In this document: positions 36,640-46,071 of the stretch, one piece after another
Position numbering within the stretch: position 1 is the first letter of the stretch
How the letters are laid out: the number at the start of each line of letters is the position of its first letter
Source: Amycolatopsis sp.
GTDB lineage: Bacteria; Actinomycetota; Actinomycetes; Mycobacteriales; Pseudonocardiaceae
NCBI RefSeq assembly: GCF_025464955.1
Contig: NZ_JAODNM010000038.1
Location: 1 to 50,927, forward strand
Reading direction: 5' to 3'
Length of the DNA stretch: 50,927 nucleotides
Notes under the pieces: model-generated
Databases searched by the model: none
Seen by the model: the letters and a program-made list of their open reading frames with translations, nothing else
What the model was told of the DNA's origin: nothing
Position numbers and translations under genes: made by a program

Positions 36640-37634
36640 ATGAAAATCTCCAGCCAGTTCCCGACTTCCCTGGAATCGCCCAGGCACATCGCCGTCGCCG
36701 AGCGCCTGGGCTACGACCGTGCCTGGCTGTTCGACACCCCGCAGCAGAGTCCGGACGTGTGGATGATGCTGGCGCTGGCCGCCGAACGCACCGAGCGCAT
36801 CGGGCTGGGCCCGGGGGTGCTCGTGCCCACTCTGCGACATCCGATGGTCAACGCCTCGGGTGCGGCAGCACTCTCGGCCCTGGCGCCCGGTCGTGTCGCG
36901 GTCGCCTTCGGCACCGGCTTCACCGGCGCGCGGGCCATGGGCGCGAAGGCGAGCACCTGGTCGTATCTGCGGGACTACGTCCGTGCCTTCCGGGGGCTGC
37001 TGCGCGGCGAGACGGTCGACTGGGACGGCGGCCGGATGCGCATGCTGCACCCCGCCGGCCACGCCCCGCCACGGCCGATCGACGTGCCCGTCCTGATCTC
37101 GGCGTTGGGCCCCAAAGGCCTTGCCGTGGCGAAGGAGTTGGCCGACGGGTTGTTCACCGTCAACGGCGAGACGGGGTTCGCGAAGGAGCTCACGTGGGCC
37201 GCGCTCGGAGTGCACGGCACGATCCTGGCGGCGGGCGAAGAGCTCGACTCGCCACGGGTGCGTGCTGCCGCGGGCCCGGGGAACGCGCTCGCTTACCACG
37301 CCGCGTACGAATTCGGCGGTGATGTGACGGCGCTGCCCGCCGGGAAGGTGTGGCTGGACGTGGTCAACCGCACTCCCCACCGGAACGGCACCTGGTGGTG
37401 CACGACCAGCACCTGGTCGCCCTCAACCCGGCGGACGACGCCGCGTGGGCGGCCGGGAGCTGGGCGGCGATCCCGGCCACGACGCTGACCGGAACGGCCG
37501 CGCAGGTGTCAGAACGCCTCGCCGCCTTCGCCGAGCAGGGCATCACGGAGATCGTCTACCAACCGACCGGGCCCGACATCGAAGGAGAACTGGAGGCATT
37601 CATCAATCTGACGGCAGCACTCTTCCACAGCTGA
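36640..37634 (+). pseudogene. LLM-class oxidoreductase with a single frameshift
   Basis: The N-terminal frame from ATG 36640 gives ERLGYDRAWLFDTPQQSPDV, RIGLGPGVLVPTLRHPMVN, ALAPGRVAVAFGTGFTGARA and IDVPVLISALGPKGLAVAKE, a full LLM barrel start. Near 37376-37386 the frame changes: the continuation PPERHLVVHDQHLVALNPAD, then AAIPATTLTGTAAQVSERLA, runs in a different frame to a stop at 37632-37634. Total length 995 bp is not divisible by three. Could be a real mutation in a recent gene or a sequencing error in the CTCCCCACC run. Last gene of the operon. Confidence 0.8.
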
Positions 37635-38004
37635 TTGAGGGGCGGTCTCACTCCGATTGTCAGAGGCACGTGGCGAGCGAACCGGCTTAGCAACCTCGGC
37701 GGTACGCGACCGGCAGTCCGTTCTCGTCGAGTACGAGCACGAGCGCGGCATGCGCCGCATCCGCACGGTTCCTGACACTGGCCAGCAATGGCTTCTGCAA
37801 GTGGTGGCCAACCTCAGGTCCCCAGGGCGTGGTGTGATCAGCACCATTTTGGCCGGCGGATTTGCGAGGCCCAGTCCGGCCCGGCCGTGCTGGCGAGGAA
37901 AGGCATGATCTTTTCGGTCATCCTCTGGAGCCAGCCTTTGTCCTGGTCCATCACGGTGATACGTGTGAGCGGAGTCCAGGCCGAGCCGCGCTCGAAAGTC
38001 CGTC
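37635..38004. other. Intergenic region with minor coding-like scraps
   Basis: 370 bp between the LLM gene and a convergent SDR. On the minus strand a fragment reads VRNRADAAHAALVLVLDENG up to a stop at 37687, and a separate 37-residue frame starts at 37951 (MDQDKGWLQRMTEKIMPFLA) and stops at 37838. Neither has a ribosome site. No strong hairpin terminator found. Confidence 0.35.
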
Positions 38005-38901
38005 CTAGGAGGACACCAAGGTGCCCTTGGCGTAGTGCGGCTTAAGGTTGCGGCGCAGGAAGCGGTCGAGCAACCGGTCGGAAGCGAAGCGGGCGAGTTT
38101 CACGATGATGGCGGCGTCGCGTCCGACGGTGTAGCGGGTGCGCGGTTTCTTCGCGGCGATCGCGCCGACGACGATCTTCGCGGCATGCGTCGCCGGAACG
38201 CCCGCCTCGGTGAAGCTCCGGGACTGGGCAGTGATCGCGTTGATCAGCGCGTCATAGTGCCTATGCTGCTCAGCGGTCATAGCGTCGGCGAGACTGTCGG
38301 CGGTGGCGATGCCGCGGCCCGACATTTCCGTGATCACGGCTCCGGGCTCCACCACGACGATCTTGACGCCGAACTCGGCGACTTCCCGACGGAGGGCGTC
38401 GCTGACGGCTTCTAACGCGAACTTGGAACCCGCGTAGGCGCCGTAGGTCGCCATCGCGACCTTCCCGCCGACGGAGCTGATGTTCACGACGGTTCCGGAA
38501 CTGTCCCGCAACGCGGGAAGTAGCGCCTGGGTCATCGCGATGTGGCCGAAGAGATTGACCTCGAACTGCCGGCGCCATTCCGCGATGGGCAGCGCCTCGA
38601 CCGGCGCGTTGACGGCGATCCCGGCATTGTTGACCAGGGCGCGGAGTTTGCGGTGGGCCGGATCGTGAGCGACACGCTCCGCGATCGCGGCGACATCGGC
38701 ATCCACGGTGATGTCGAGCGTCAGCGGTTCGATGCGTTCGGACCGCAGCGCGTCAGCATCGCTGTCGCGGCGCACCCCCGCCAGGACGTGGAAGCCCCGA
38801 GAGGCGAGTTCGCGGGCGGTCGCGGCGCCGATGCCGGTCGAGGCGCCGGTCACGATGACCAGCTCGGTGGGGGTGGACCTCTTTTCATCTGACGTTGTCA
38901 T
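38005..38901 (-). CDS. SDR-family oxidoreductase with C-terminal extension
   Basis: 298 residues. VTGASTGIGAATA cofactor loop, NNAGIAVNAP, Ser in VNISSVGGK, YAGSKFALE with YxxxK. About 50 residues beyond the core end in ARFASDRLLDRFLRRNLKPH, as in 3-ketoacyl/sterol-type SDRs of mycobacteria and Nocardia. The start codon lies inside a 45-bp inverted repeat shared with the divergent TetR gene and there is no room for a leader, so the transcript may be leaderless and directly repressed. Confidence 0.92.
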   Translation of the reverse strand: MTTSDEKRSTPTELVIVTGASTGIGAATARELASRGFHVLAGVRRDSDADALRSERIEPLTLDITVDADVAAIAERVAHDPAHRKLRALVNNAGIAVNAPVEALPIAEWRRQFEVNLFGHIAMTQALLPALRDSSGTVVNISSVGGKVAMATYGAYAGSKFALEAVSDALRREVAEFGVKIVVVEPGAVITEMSGRGIATADSLADAMTAEQHRHYDALINAITAQSRSFTEAGVPATHAAKIVVGAIAAKKPRTRYTVGRDAAIIVKLARFASDRLLDRFLRRNLKPHYAKGTLVSS

Positions 38902-38934
38902 ACGAACAGGCTAGCCGTTCATATGACATTGTCA
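38890..38934. promoter_or_regulatory. 45-bp divergent inverted-repeat operator
   Basis: Two near-identical 11-mers TGACGTTGTCA (38890-38900) and TGACATTGTCA (38924-38934) flank ATACGAAC and GTTCATAT in mirror order, so the whole block is a near-perfect palindrome around 38912. It covers the SDR start codon and ends 11 bp before the TetR start. A plus-strand promoter TTGTCA (38895) with TCATAT (38919) at 18-bp spacing falls inside it. Confidence 0.65.
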
Positions 38935-38945
38935 ACTACACTTAC

Positions 38946-39524
38946 ATGATGGCGACCAGAACCGAGAGCGCAGCGGCTACCCGCCGAGCACTGCTCGACG
39001 CCGCAGGCGCACTGCTGGACACCGGCGGCCCAGAAGCGGTGACACTGCGCGAAGTCGGCGCCCGCGCGGGTGTCTCACGATCCGCGCCCTACGGGCACTT
39101 CGCCAACAAAGACAGCCTGCTGATGGCACTCGCCGCAGAGACATGGGACAGCGTCGGCGACGCCCTCGAAGAGCTGGCCGCCCGTCTCGACAGCCCACCC
39201 AGCACGCTGCGCCACGCCCTGATCTCGCTGATCACACTCGGCCGCGCCCGGCCCCACCTCTATCGCCTGATGTTCACCACCACCCCGGCCGCCGACCCGA
39301 CCGCGGCGATGCAGGCCGCCGGACGGGCCCAGGACCTGTTCCTGGCGATCGTTTCCCGTGTCGTGGGTCCAGACCGGAGTCGGCAGGATGCCGCACTGCT
39401 GCTGACCAACGCCCACGGCATCACCAGCCTCGAACTCAGTGGACACCTGACCTTCGACAAGTGGCAGACCACGGCCGAAGATCTCGTCGAACGACTGATC
39501 GGCCTGCTCCCGCAGCACCCTTGA
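38946..39524 (+). CDS. TetR family transcriptional regulator
   Basis: 192 residues from ATG 38946 (the next codon, 38949, is also ATG). Helix-turn-helix TLREVGARAGVSRSAPYGHF at about 33-52, followed by a TetR C-terminal domain of the TetR_C_13/33 type (LGRARPHLYRLMFTTTPAAD). No ribosome site is present, and a promoter fits within 50 bp, so leaderless expression is possible. Almost certainly represses itself and the divergent SDR through the 45-bp operator. Confidence 0.92.
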   Translation: MMATRTESAAATRRALLDAAGALLDTGGPEAVTLREVGARAGVSRSAPYGHFANKDSLLMALAAETWDSVGDALEELAARLDSPPSTLRHALISLITLGRARPHLYRLMFTTTPAADPTAAMQAAGRAQDLFLAIVSRVVGPDRSRQDAALLLTNAHGITSLELSGHLTFDKWQTTAEDLVERLIGLLPQHP

Positions 39525-39975
39525 CGCCCCCGTTACCTAATGAATCCTGAACGGCCCGCCGACACCAGTAGACGCCTTCCTGTTACCAGACCGTCCGAGG
39601 TCTTGAAAAAGATCGGTAGCTCGGGTTTCGACGGGTCGTTCACCCTAGCTCGGCACCGCGCCAAGACCTGGCCCCTTCCTGGACGGCAAGTCCTCACGGG
39701 AGACCGGTGGACACGGCGTGTCGGACCACCACCGCGACCACCACAGGAGCAGTTTGATGCTCGTGGTTCGAGCCCGCCCGCACGATGGAGACCTCGCTTT
39801 TCGAGAGCCGTCGAGCTCTGACACAAAGACTGGTGCCGTGCGGGTCGCTGGGATCGCGAAAACAGCTCATCGGGGGGAAGGCCACCGAGCCTCGTCATTA
39901 GGGCGCTGCGCGTTCTCGCTAGGTCTCTGACCAGCAGGGATACCGGATGATGGAGGTATCGAGTTGCTGATAGTG
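39525..39975. other. 450-bp gap without recognisable gene
   Basis: Between the TetR gene and the IS701-type relic. Frames on both strands are short and match no family I know. It is probably flanking or non-coding sequence of a decayed insertion element; no inverted ends could be assigned. Confidence 0.4.
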
Positions 39976-40560
39976 TCACTGCCTGTCCCGGGTTTGATGG
40001 AGTCTGCGCCAGTCTGACCAGTGGAATGCGTGCGCCTCGGAGTGGATGGCTTCGGCCAGGGCCGCCCAGACTTTCCTGATTTCATTGCAGGACAACGCAA
40101 TAAACTGTTGGGCTCGTCCAGTTCCGCCCCTTTTGAGGCCGTTCTCGTTCAGCACGGGCGGTGGCGGCGAGGAATGCCGCGGCGAGCATGGACAAGGTGA
40201 CGTGGCGATACGAGGCGTTGCAGGTGCGGACCTGGTAGTGATCGAGACCGGTTTCGTTCTTCGCGAACTGGAACGTTTCCTCGACACCCCACCGCAATCC
40301 GGCCACCCGTACCAGTTCGGCGACCACCACCGGCGCCCGGGTGTGGCAGATGTAGTAGGCCAGCTCGGTCGGCTTGCTGATCGAGCGCCGAAGTACGGGC
40401 GAGTTCATCGGCTCGCACCGGCCCGGTCGGCGTGGTGAACCCGCTGTCGCAGGACACCGCCCTGACGAAGTTGCGGTCGCGGGTTTCCATCCCCCAGCAC
40501 GACACCCGAAGTCGCGCCTCCAGACCGTCGAGGACCCGAGCCCATAGACGAAGTTCTCCT
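39976..40560 (-). pseudogene. IS701-type transposase, decayed C-terminal half
   Basis: Segments in different frames rebuild an IS701-like protein: VSCWGMETRDRNFVRAVSCD, then TELAYYICHTRAPVVVAELV and LRWGVEETFQFAKNETGLDH followed by YQV, which carries the catalytic Glu region, then after another frame change AQQFIALSCNEIRKVWAALA and FHWSDWRRLHQTRDR at the end. N-terminal half mostly missing. Not functional. Confidence 0.75.
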
Positions 40561-40673
40561 CGCGAACTTCCGCCGCGTCTTTCCCCAACTGTGCCCGGCC
40601 GCGTCGCCAGAGCACTTCGGCCAAAGGCGGCTCGTGCACAGCCGTCAGGTCGGCACGGTTCTCAGGACACGAC

Positions 40674-41471
40674 CTACGCGTCGCGCAGCCGGAGCAACGC
40701 TCCTCCGGCCAGGAGTGCCCCTGCGGCCCAAATCGCGAGTATGCCGAGGCCCTCCCAGGGATCGAGGGACTGACGGCCGAGGTCGACGGTGGCCTGGACG
40801 GCCAGCCCTGCGGTCATCGGCCCGATCTGCTGAAGCCGCCGATACCACTCCGGATCCGAAACCGCGGCGGCGATGATCGGGAAGAGGTACAGCAGGCCGA
40901 GCACGATCCCGATGGCCGCTGCCGCGTCCCGGACGGCGGCGGCGACGCCGAGGCTGAGCAGCCCGATCAAAACCAGATAGAGGACCGAGCCTGCCGCGGC
41001 GCGCAGCACCGGACCGTCGGCCAGCGACAGGGCTGCGTAGCCGTGCTCCGCGGTGAAACCGTTGCCAGGCAGGATAAGCAGCCCCGCTAGCATGGACGCG
41101 AGCACGGCCACGGTTCCGGCCACCAGCACCAGCCCGCTGACAACGGCGGCTTTGGCCGCCAGAACAGTGGTGCGACGCGGCATCGCCGCGAAAGTCACGC
41201 GGATCATGCCGGTGCTGTACTCACCGCTGACGGCCAGCACGGCCAGGATGGCGACGGCCGCCTGGCCGACCGCAATCCCGGCGAGGCTGACCTTGGCGGG
41301 ATCCTGGTGGCACCCCGGCTCGGCACAGGTGACCGCGGCCGCCGACGCCGCGCCCAGCGCCACCGTCAGCGCGACGACAGCGAACAACAGCCAGATCGTG
41401 CCGGTCGTGGTGCGAAGCTTCGTCCACTCGACGTGCAGTGCTTCGGCCGAGCTCGTCCAACGCACCTTCAC
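40674..41471 (-). CDS. ABC-2 type transporter permease
   Basis: 265 residues; GTG 41471 overlaps the stop of the upstream permease (GTGA). About six hydrophobic helices (TGTIWLLFAVVALTVALGAA, AVAILAVLAVSGEYSTGMI and later VLYLVLIGLLSLGVAAAV). VSGEYSTGMIRVTFAAMPRR is the conserved ABC-2 loop. N-terminal EALHVEWTKLRTT is the usual cytoplasmic amphipathic lead. Forms the membrane part of the exporter with the larger permease and the ATPase encoded upstream. Confidence 0.9.
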   Translation of the reverse strand: MKVRWTSSAEALHVEWTKLRTTTGTIWLLFAVVALTVALGAASAAAVTCAEPGCHQDPAKVSLAGIAVGQAAVAILAVLAVSGEYSTGMIRVTFAAMPRRTTVLAAKAAVVSGLVLVAGTVAVLASMLAGLLILPGNGFTAEHGYAALSLADGPVLRAAAGSVLYLVLIGLLSLGVAAAVRDAAAAIGIVLGLLYLFPIIAAAVSDPEWYRRLQQIGPMTAGLAVQATVDLGRQSLDPWEGLGILAIWAAGALLAGGALLRLRDA

Positions 41472-43078
41472 ACGTCCCTCCGCCGCAGCACGAATGTGGC
41501 CAGCACCAAGGCAAGCGCGGCGTAGGCGCACAGAACGGCGAAGCCGCCCCACGGGCCGAGCGGGAAGTAGCCATCCGCCGGGGTGTAGGCGGCGGCGACC
41601 TGTGGATACTCCGGCATGCTTTGCAGGATGGCGAAACCGGCCGCGGGGGTGAGCCGCAGCAGCCATTGCGAGGCGCCCGAGGGCAGGACGGAGGCGACAG
41701 CGAAGACGTACGGCAGGACGGTCGCCACGACTACCACGGTGACCGCCCCGGCACCGCGCCGCAACACAGTACTGACGGCGAGGGCGAGTATCGCGGCAAC
41801 GGCGAGCAGCGCCCCGGTTCCGGCCACCACGCGCAGCTCCGTCAACGCCGACACGGGGAAGACGTAAAGCCCCTTGTCCCGCTCCAGTTTCTCGACGATC
41901 GGGACAGCGATCGCGGCGGCGACCAGACCCGTGATGAAGGCGACCGAGCCGATCACGAAAGCTTTCGCCACCAGTACCCGGCCGCGTCGCGGGCTCGCGG
42001 CGAGCGTGGTGCGGATCAGGCCTCGCCGATACTCGGAGGTGAGGAACGTCGTGGCGACGACGATGATCGCGATCAGCCCGGCGAACGCGCCCACGAGACC
42101 GCTCTCGATCGTCTTGCTGAGGCTGCCCCGGCCGGCCACGACCGGCGCGATATCGCCGGTCCCGCTGACGGTGAAGCTGTCGCCGGACTGCTGGAATCCG
42201 GTGACCGGCCCGGTCCCGCCGGCCGGCCCGGTCCCGCCGCCTTGGCCGCCGATATCGTCGCCGGTCCAGGTGCCCCGTGGCTTCGTGCCTTGCAGGTCGG
42301 CGTGGTCGAAAAGGGCGGTGGCCAGCGTCCCGCCGCCGCTGCCAACCGCGCTGCCGAAAGACTCGGTCGTCACCGTGTAGCCGGGGGAGGTGGCGAACAG
42401 ACCGGCCTCCACGGTCGAAGGCAGACCTGCCAGGTTGACCGTGCTGACCACGCTCCAGTTCGTGCCATCGACCGACTCGTACCCGGCAATCGTGTCGCCG
42501 GAACGGGTCAGGCGCAGCCAGCGCGGTGACGCCGGAGAGACCCCACCGGGCAGGCCTGCCGTATCGCCGGTGTAGTTGTGCTGCATGCGCACCCCATTGG
42601 CGCCGGTGACCATCAGCGCCGCATAGGCCGAACCCTGGGTGGTGCTCTCCTTGAGAATGATCCCGGCCTTGGACCACGGCTGGAGGCCGCTACCCGCCGG
42701 CACGTCCGGGTTGCCTGCAGGCTGCCCGGGCGCGTCCAGGTAACGACCGGTCAACGAGGTCACCCGGACGGTGATGCTGCCGTCTCCGGCGAGCGGCTGG
42801 TGTACGAGGAAGAAGCTGTCGTTCACGGCCTCGCCGCCCGGACCCAGCGCCGGGCTGTGGCTGCTGCAGGTCTGGCCGTTCGGTCCGCTGCAGGAGAAAT
42901 TGCTTCCTGCCGCCGCCAGGATTCCGACCAGCACGGTCACCAGCGCCGCGACGACCACGCCGATCACCCAGCCGCGGACCGTCCGGAACTTCGTCCATTC
43001 CGCACGGAGCAGTTGGGCGAACCCGTCACGCACCGAGCGCGTCTCGGAGCGATACGGTGTGGTCGTGTTGGTGGTCAT
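41468..43078 (-). CDS. ABC permease with large extracytoplasmic domain
   Basis: 536 residues, about twice a normal ABC-2 permease. ATG 43078 overlaps the ATPase stop (ATGA). One helix at 36-58 is followed by about 265 residues outside the membrane (60-325), of which 85-245 resemble a concanavalin-like DUF1349 fold (SKAGIILKESTTQGSAYAAL, RWLRLTRSGDTIAGYESVDG, TNWSVV) and the rest is Gly/Pro-rich. The remaining helices carry FLTSEYRRGLIRTTLAASPR. The outer domain probably senses or binds a cell-wall or antimicrobial ligand. Confidence 0.88.
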   Translation of the reverse strand: MTTNTTTPYRSETRSVRDGFAQLLRAEWTKFRTVRGWVIGVVVAALVTVLVGILAAAGSNFSCSGPNGQTCSSHSPALGPGGEAVNDSFFLVHQPLAGDGSITVRVTSLTGRYLDAPGQPAGNPDVPAGSGLQPWSKAGIILKESTTQGSAYAALMVTGANGVRMQHNYTGDTAGLPGGVSPASPRWLRLTRSGDTIAGYESVDGTNWSVVSTVNLAGLPSTVEAGLFATSPGYTVTTESFGSAVGSGGGTLATALFDHADLQGTKPRGTWTGDDIGGQGGGTGPAGGTGPVTGFQQSGDSFTVSGTGDIAPVVAGRGSLSKTIESGLVGAFAGLIAIIVVATTFLTSEYRRGLIRTTLAASPRRGRVLVAKAFVIGSVAFITGLVAAAIAVPIVEKLERDKGLYVFPVSALTELRVVAGTGALLAVAAILALAVSTVLRRGAGAVTVVVVATVLPYVFAVASVLPSGASQWLLRLTPAAGFAILQSMPEYPQVAAAYTPADGYFPLGPWGGFAVLCAYAALALVLATFVLRRRDV

Positions 43079-44007
43079 CGGGCCGTCTCCTCGGCGGTGG
43101 CGGCGCGGAATTCGACCACGCCCCTGGTGAGCTCCATATACGCCTCTTCCAGCGACGCGCGATGCGCCGACACCTCGGAGAACGGCACTCCGCTTTCGCC
43201 GAGCAGCGCCACGACGCGCTGTGCGGGCAGCCCGGAGACGGTGAGCGTGGCGGGTCCGGTCGCGGCGACGGTGGCCCCGACGCGGGCGAGCACCGTCATC
43301 GCCGGTGTCCGCTCGGTGGTGCGTAGGGTGACGCGGTCGCCGGACGCAGTCGCGATCAGGTCCGCGACACTGGTGTCGGCGATGACCTTGCCGCGGCCGA
43401 CCACCACCAGCTGGTCGGCGGTGTCCTGGAGCTCGCCCATCAGGTGGCTGGACACCAGCACGGCCCGGCCCTGTGCGGCCAGCGACCGCAGGAAGCCGCG
43501 CATCCACACGATGCCTTCGGGATCCATGCCGTTGAACGGCTCGTCCAGCATGAGTACCGACGGGTCGCCGAGCAGCGCCGCGGCGATCCCGAGCCGCTGC
43601 CGCATGCCCAGGGAGTAACCACCCGCCTTACGCCGGATCGCCGTCCCCAGCCCGGCTTGCTCGACGACCTCGTCGACCCGCTTAGCCCCGAGGCCCTGGG
43701 AATGCGCCAACCACAGCAGGTGATTGCGAGCGGTGCGGCTCGGCTGCAGTGCGGCGGCGTCCAGCAGCGAACCAATCTGCCTCAGCGGGTGTCGCAGGCT
43801 CCGGTACGGCCGGCCGCCGATCAATGCTTTGCCTTCGTCGGCCGCGTCCAGGCCGAGAATCACCCGCATCGTGGTGGACTTCCCCGCGCCGTTGGGGCCG
43901 ACGAACCCGGTGATCCGGCCCGGCAGCACGGTGAAGGACATCCCGTCCAGTGCCAAGGCCTGCCCGAACCGCTTGCGCAGGCCGGCGACTTCGATGGTTG
44001 CTTCCAT
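43075..44007 (-). CDS. ABC transporter ATP-binding protein
   Basis: 310 residues from ATG 44007. Walker A GPNGAGKS at 37-44, signature YSLGMRQRL, Walker B VLMLDEPFNG and switch His in VLVSSHLMGEL. The C-terminal extension (after about 220) is the DrrA/CcmA-like tail. First gene of a three-gene exporter operon whose members overlap by 4 bp. Divergent from a NarL-type two-component system, which probably controls it. Typical of antimicrobial-peptide or lipid export systems. Confidence 0.94.
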   Translation of the reverse strand: MEATIEVAGLRKRFGQALALDGMSFTVLPGRITGFVGPNGAGKSTTMRVILGLDAADEGKALIGGRPYRSLRHPLRQIGSLLDAAALQPSRTARNHLLWLAHSQGLGAKRVDEVVEQAGLGTAIRRKAGGYSLGMRQRLGIAAALLGDPSVLMLDEPFNGMDPEGIVWMRGFLRSLAAQGRAVLVSSHLMGELQDTADQLVVVGRGKVIADTSVADLIATASGDRVTLRTTERTPAMTVLARVGATVAATGPATLTVSGLPAQRVVALLGESGVPFSEVSAHRASLEEAYMELTRGVVEFRAATAEETAR

Positions 44008-44073
44008 GACGAAAAGGCTAGGGAGCGGAAGGGCGCACGTCGTCACGCCAGGCGGTGATCCGTGCCGTCGCTG

Positions 44074-44117
44074 GCGCGAGGGACATCCGGCCGGCGCGCG
44101 TCCCTCGCGCGAGGGAC
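44074..44117. promoter_or_regulatory. Palindromic operator between ABC exporter and two-component genes
   Basis: GTCCCTCGCGCGAGGGAC (44100-44117) is a perfect 18-bp palindrome. GCGCGAGGGAC also occurs at 44074-44084, 33 bp (three helical turns) before its second copy at 44107-44117. The position between divergent operons fits a response-regulator site. Confidence 0.6.
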
Positions 44118-44142
44118 GTGCTATGCGGAACTTTCGGACACA

Positions 44143-45318
44143 ATGGTCCGCGTGACCGAAGCAGACGGCCGGCGCGGCGAATGGGCCGGCATGGGATTGC
44201 GGATCGCCGCGGCCCGGCAGGCGGCTACCGTCGCCGGAGCGCTGCTCGGCGTCGCCGGGGTGGCCGAGACGATCGCGAGGAACGCGGGTACCGGCGTGAG
44301 CGTGCAGTTCGCCTTGGTGCTCGGCCTGCTCGCCGGGTCTGCGGGGCTGGCTTTTCTGCGTCCGGCCGAGGCCGCTGTCGCCATCTCTGCGGCCAGCTTG
44401 CTGTCACTCATCCTCTTCCACGGTCTCACCGTGGCCGGCCTGTTCGCGCAGTTGATCGTCCTGTACCGCCTCGGCCGGACCGGCGCCCAGTTCCTCGCGA
44501 CGACGTTGGCCGTTCCGTTTCTGGGGCTGGCACTGATCGGTCCCGCGGACGAGGTCATCACGGTGCTGCTGGCTGCGCTGGCGCCGGCGGCGGCCTGGGC
44601 CGGGATCGCCCACCGGGCGCGCGGCGAGGCACTGATGCACCGTGCCGCCCGCCAGGGCATCGCCGGAACCCTCCTAGAGCACACGGCACGTGGGGAACGG
44701 GCTCGCATCGCCCGCGAGCTGCACGACGTCGTCGCCCACCACATCTCCATGATCGCCGTGCAGGCGGAGACCGCCCGGCTGACCACTCCGGGAATGCCCC
44801 CCACCGGGGCGCAGCGTCTCTCGGAGATCGGCGATACCGCACGGACCTGCCTGACCGAGATGCGGCGGCTGCTCGGTGTGCTGCGCGAAGACGCCCAGAC
44901 CGATGTCGCGGACCGGCTGCCCCAGCCTGGCCTGCAACAGCTCAACGACCTGCTCGACGAAGCACGGGAAAACTCGGTAGCGAGCATCCGGCTGATCGTC
45001 TCCGGCCTACCCGTCGAGCTCGACCCCGGCGTCGAGCTCGCCGCGTACCGGATCATCCAGGAAGCCCTCACCAACGCCCGCCGCTACGCACCCGGCACCG
45101 CTGTCGACGTCGAAATGCACTACGCGGGAGACGCCCTGAGGTTGCGGATCCGCGACAACGGCCCCGGCCCACCCGCCGCGTCACCGGCAACCGGCGGCCA
45201 TGGTCTCCCCGGCATGCGCGAACGCGCCGCGGCCGTCGGCGGCGAACTTCGCACCGGTGCCGCGGCCGTCGGCGGCTTCCTCGTCGAAGCCAAGCTCCCC
45301 GCCAAGGCCGCCGCATGA
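44143..45318 (+). CDS. Sensor histidine kinase (NarX/DesK type)
   Basis: 391 residues from ATG 44143. Four to five hydrophobic helices with very short loops in residues 20-155 form an intramembrane sensor. The HisKA_3 dimerisation helix [20 protein letters not shown] holds the phospho-acceptor His194. The ATPase domain has [15 protein letters not shown] (N box) and RIRDNGPG plus [12 protein letters not shown] (G boxes). With no extracellular domain it may sense through the ABC permease. Overlaps the response regulator by 4 bp. Confidence 0.94.
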   Translation: MVRVTEADGRRGEWAGMGLRIAAARQAATVAGALLGVAGVAETIARNAGTGVSVQFALVLGLLAGSAGLAFLRPAEAAVAISAASLLSLILFHGLTVAGLFAQLIVLYRLGRTGAQFLATTLAVPFLGLALIGPADEVITVLLAALAPAAAWAGIAHRARGEALMHRAARQGIAGTLLEHTARGERARIARELHDVVAHHISMIAVQAETARLTTPGMPPTGAQRLSEIGDTARTCLTEMRRLLGVLREDAQTDVADRLPQPGLQQLNDLLDEARENSVASIRLIVSGLPVELDPGVELAAYRIIQEALTNARRYAPGTAVDVEMHYAGDALRLRIRDNGPGPPAASPATGGHGLPGMRERAAAVGGELRTGAAAVGGFLVEAKLPAKAAA

Positions 45319-45992
45319 ACGCCGCCACTGTCCGGGTCGTCGTGGCCGACGATCATCAAGTGATCCGCACCGGATACGCCGCGCTGCTCGACACGCAACC
45401 GGACTTCACGGTCGTCGGCACCGCCTGCGACGGCGCCGAGGCGGTGCGGATCTGCCGCGAACTGTCCCCCGGGGTCGTCCTCATGGACGTCCGGATGCCG
45501 GGCACGGACGGCATCGAAGCCACCCGGCAGCTGACTGGCCCCGCGGCGGACGGGCCGCGAATCCTCATCCTCACGACCTTCGACCTGGACGAGTACGTCT
45601 ACGACGCGCTACGCGCCGGCGCCAGCGGCTTCTTGCTCAAGGATGTCACCGCCGAACGGCTCTTCGACGCCGTGCGCGTCATCGCGGCCGGCGAGGCACT
45701 GCTCGCGCCGACCGTCACCCGGCGCCTCATCAGCGAGTTCGCCCAGCTGCGCCCCCCACCGGACGCGCCACGCACCACGGCTCTCGCCACGCTCACCCCG
45801 CGCGAGACCCAAGTGCTCCGGCTGGTCGCCGAGGGCCTGTCCAACACGGAGATCGCGGCGCGGCTGGTCGTCGCGGAGGAAACCGTGAAGACACATGTCA
45901 GCCGTGTGCTGAACAAACTGGGGTTGCGAGATCGCACACAGGCTGTCGTCACCGCCTACGAATCGGGACTGGTCGTACCCCGCTCACGGTGA
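45315..45992 (+). CDS. NarL/FixJ-type response regulator
   Basis: 225 residues; ATG overlaps the kinase stop (ATGA). Receiver domain with acidic pocket ADDH (11-14), phospho-acceptor Asp58 in LMDVRMPG and Lys109 in FLLKD. The C-terminal LuxR helix-turn-helix reads [20 protein letters not shown] and [20 protein letters not shown]. Likely binds the palindrome at 44100-44117 and drives the divergent ABC exporter. Confidence 0.95.
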   Translation: MNAATVRVVVADDHQVIRTGYAALLDTQPDFTVVGTACDGAEAVRICRELSPGVVLMDVRMPGTDGIEATRQLTGPAADGPRILILTTFDLDEYVYDALRAGASGFLLKDVTAERLFDAVRVIAAGEALLAPTVTRRLISEFAQLRPPPDAPRTTALATLTPRETQVLRLVAEGLSNTEIAARLVVAEETVKTHVSRVLNKLGLRDRTQAVVTAYESGLVVPRSR

Positions 45993-46071
45993 TTCTGGCG
46001 GCCCACGCGCTGACGGCCTTCGGCCAAAAGAGGGCGCCCGCTGTGGTCTTTTCACCTGCCGCCCAGCGGGT
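45993..46071. other. Post-operon spacer
   Basis: Short GGCC-TTC-GGCC hairpin (about 46014-46024) followed by AAAAG is the only terminator-like element after the response regulator; it is weak. Confidence 0.3.

Noticed and set aside
37838..37951. 37-residue minus-strand protein
   Set aside because: No ribosome site and no downstream support; mentioned only as a scrap in the gap entry.
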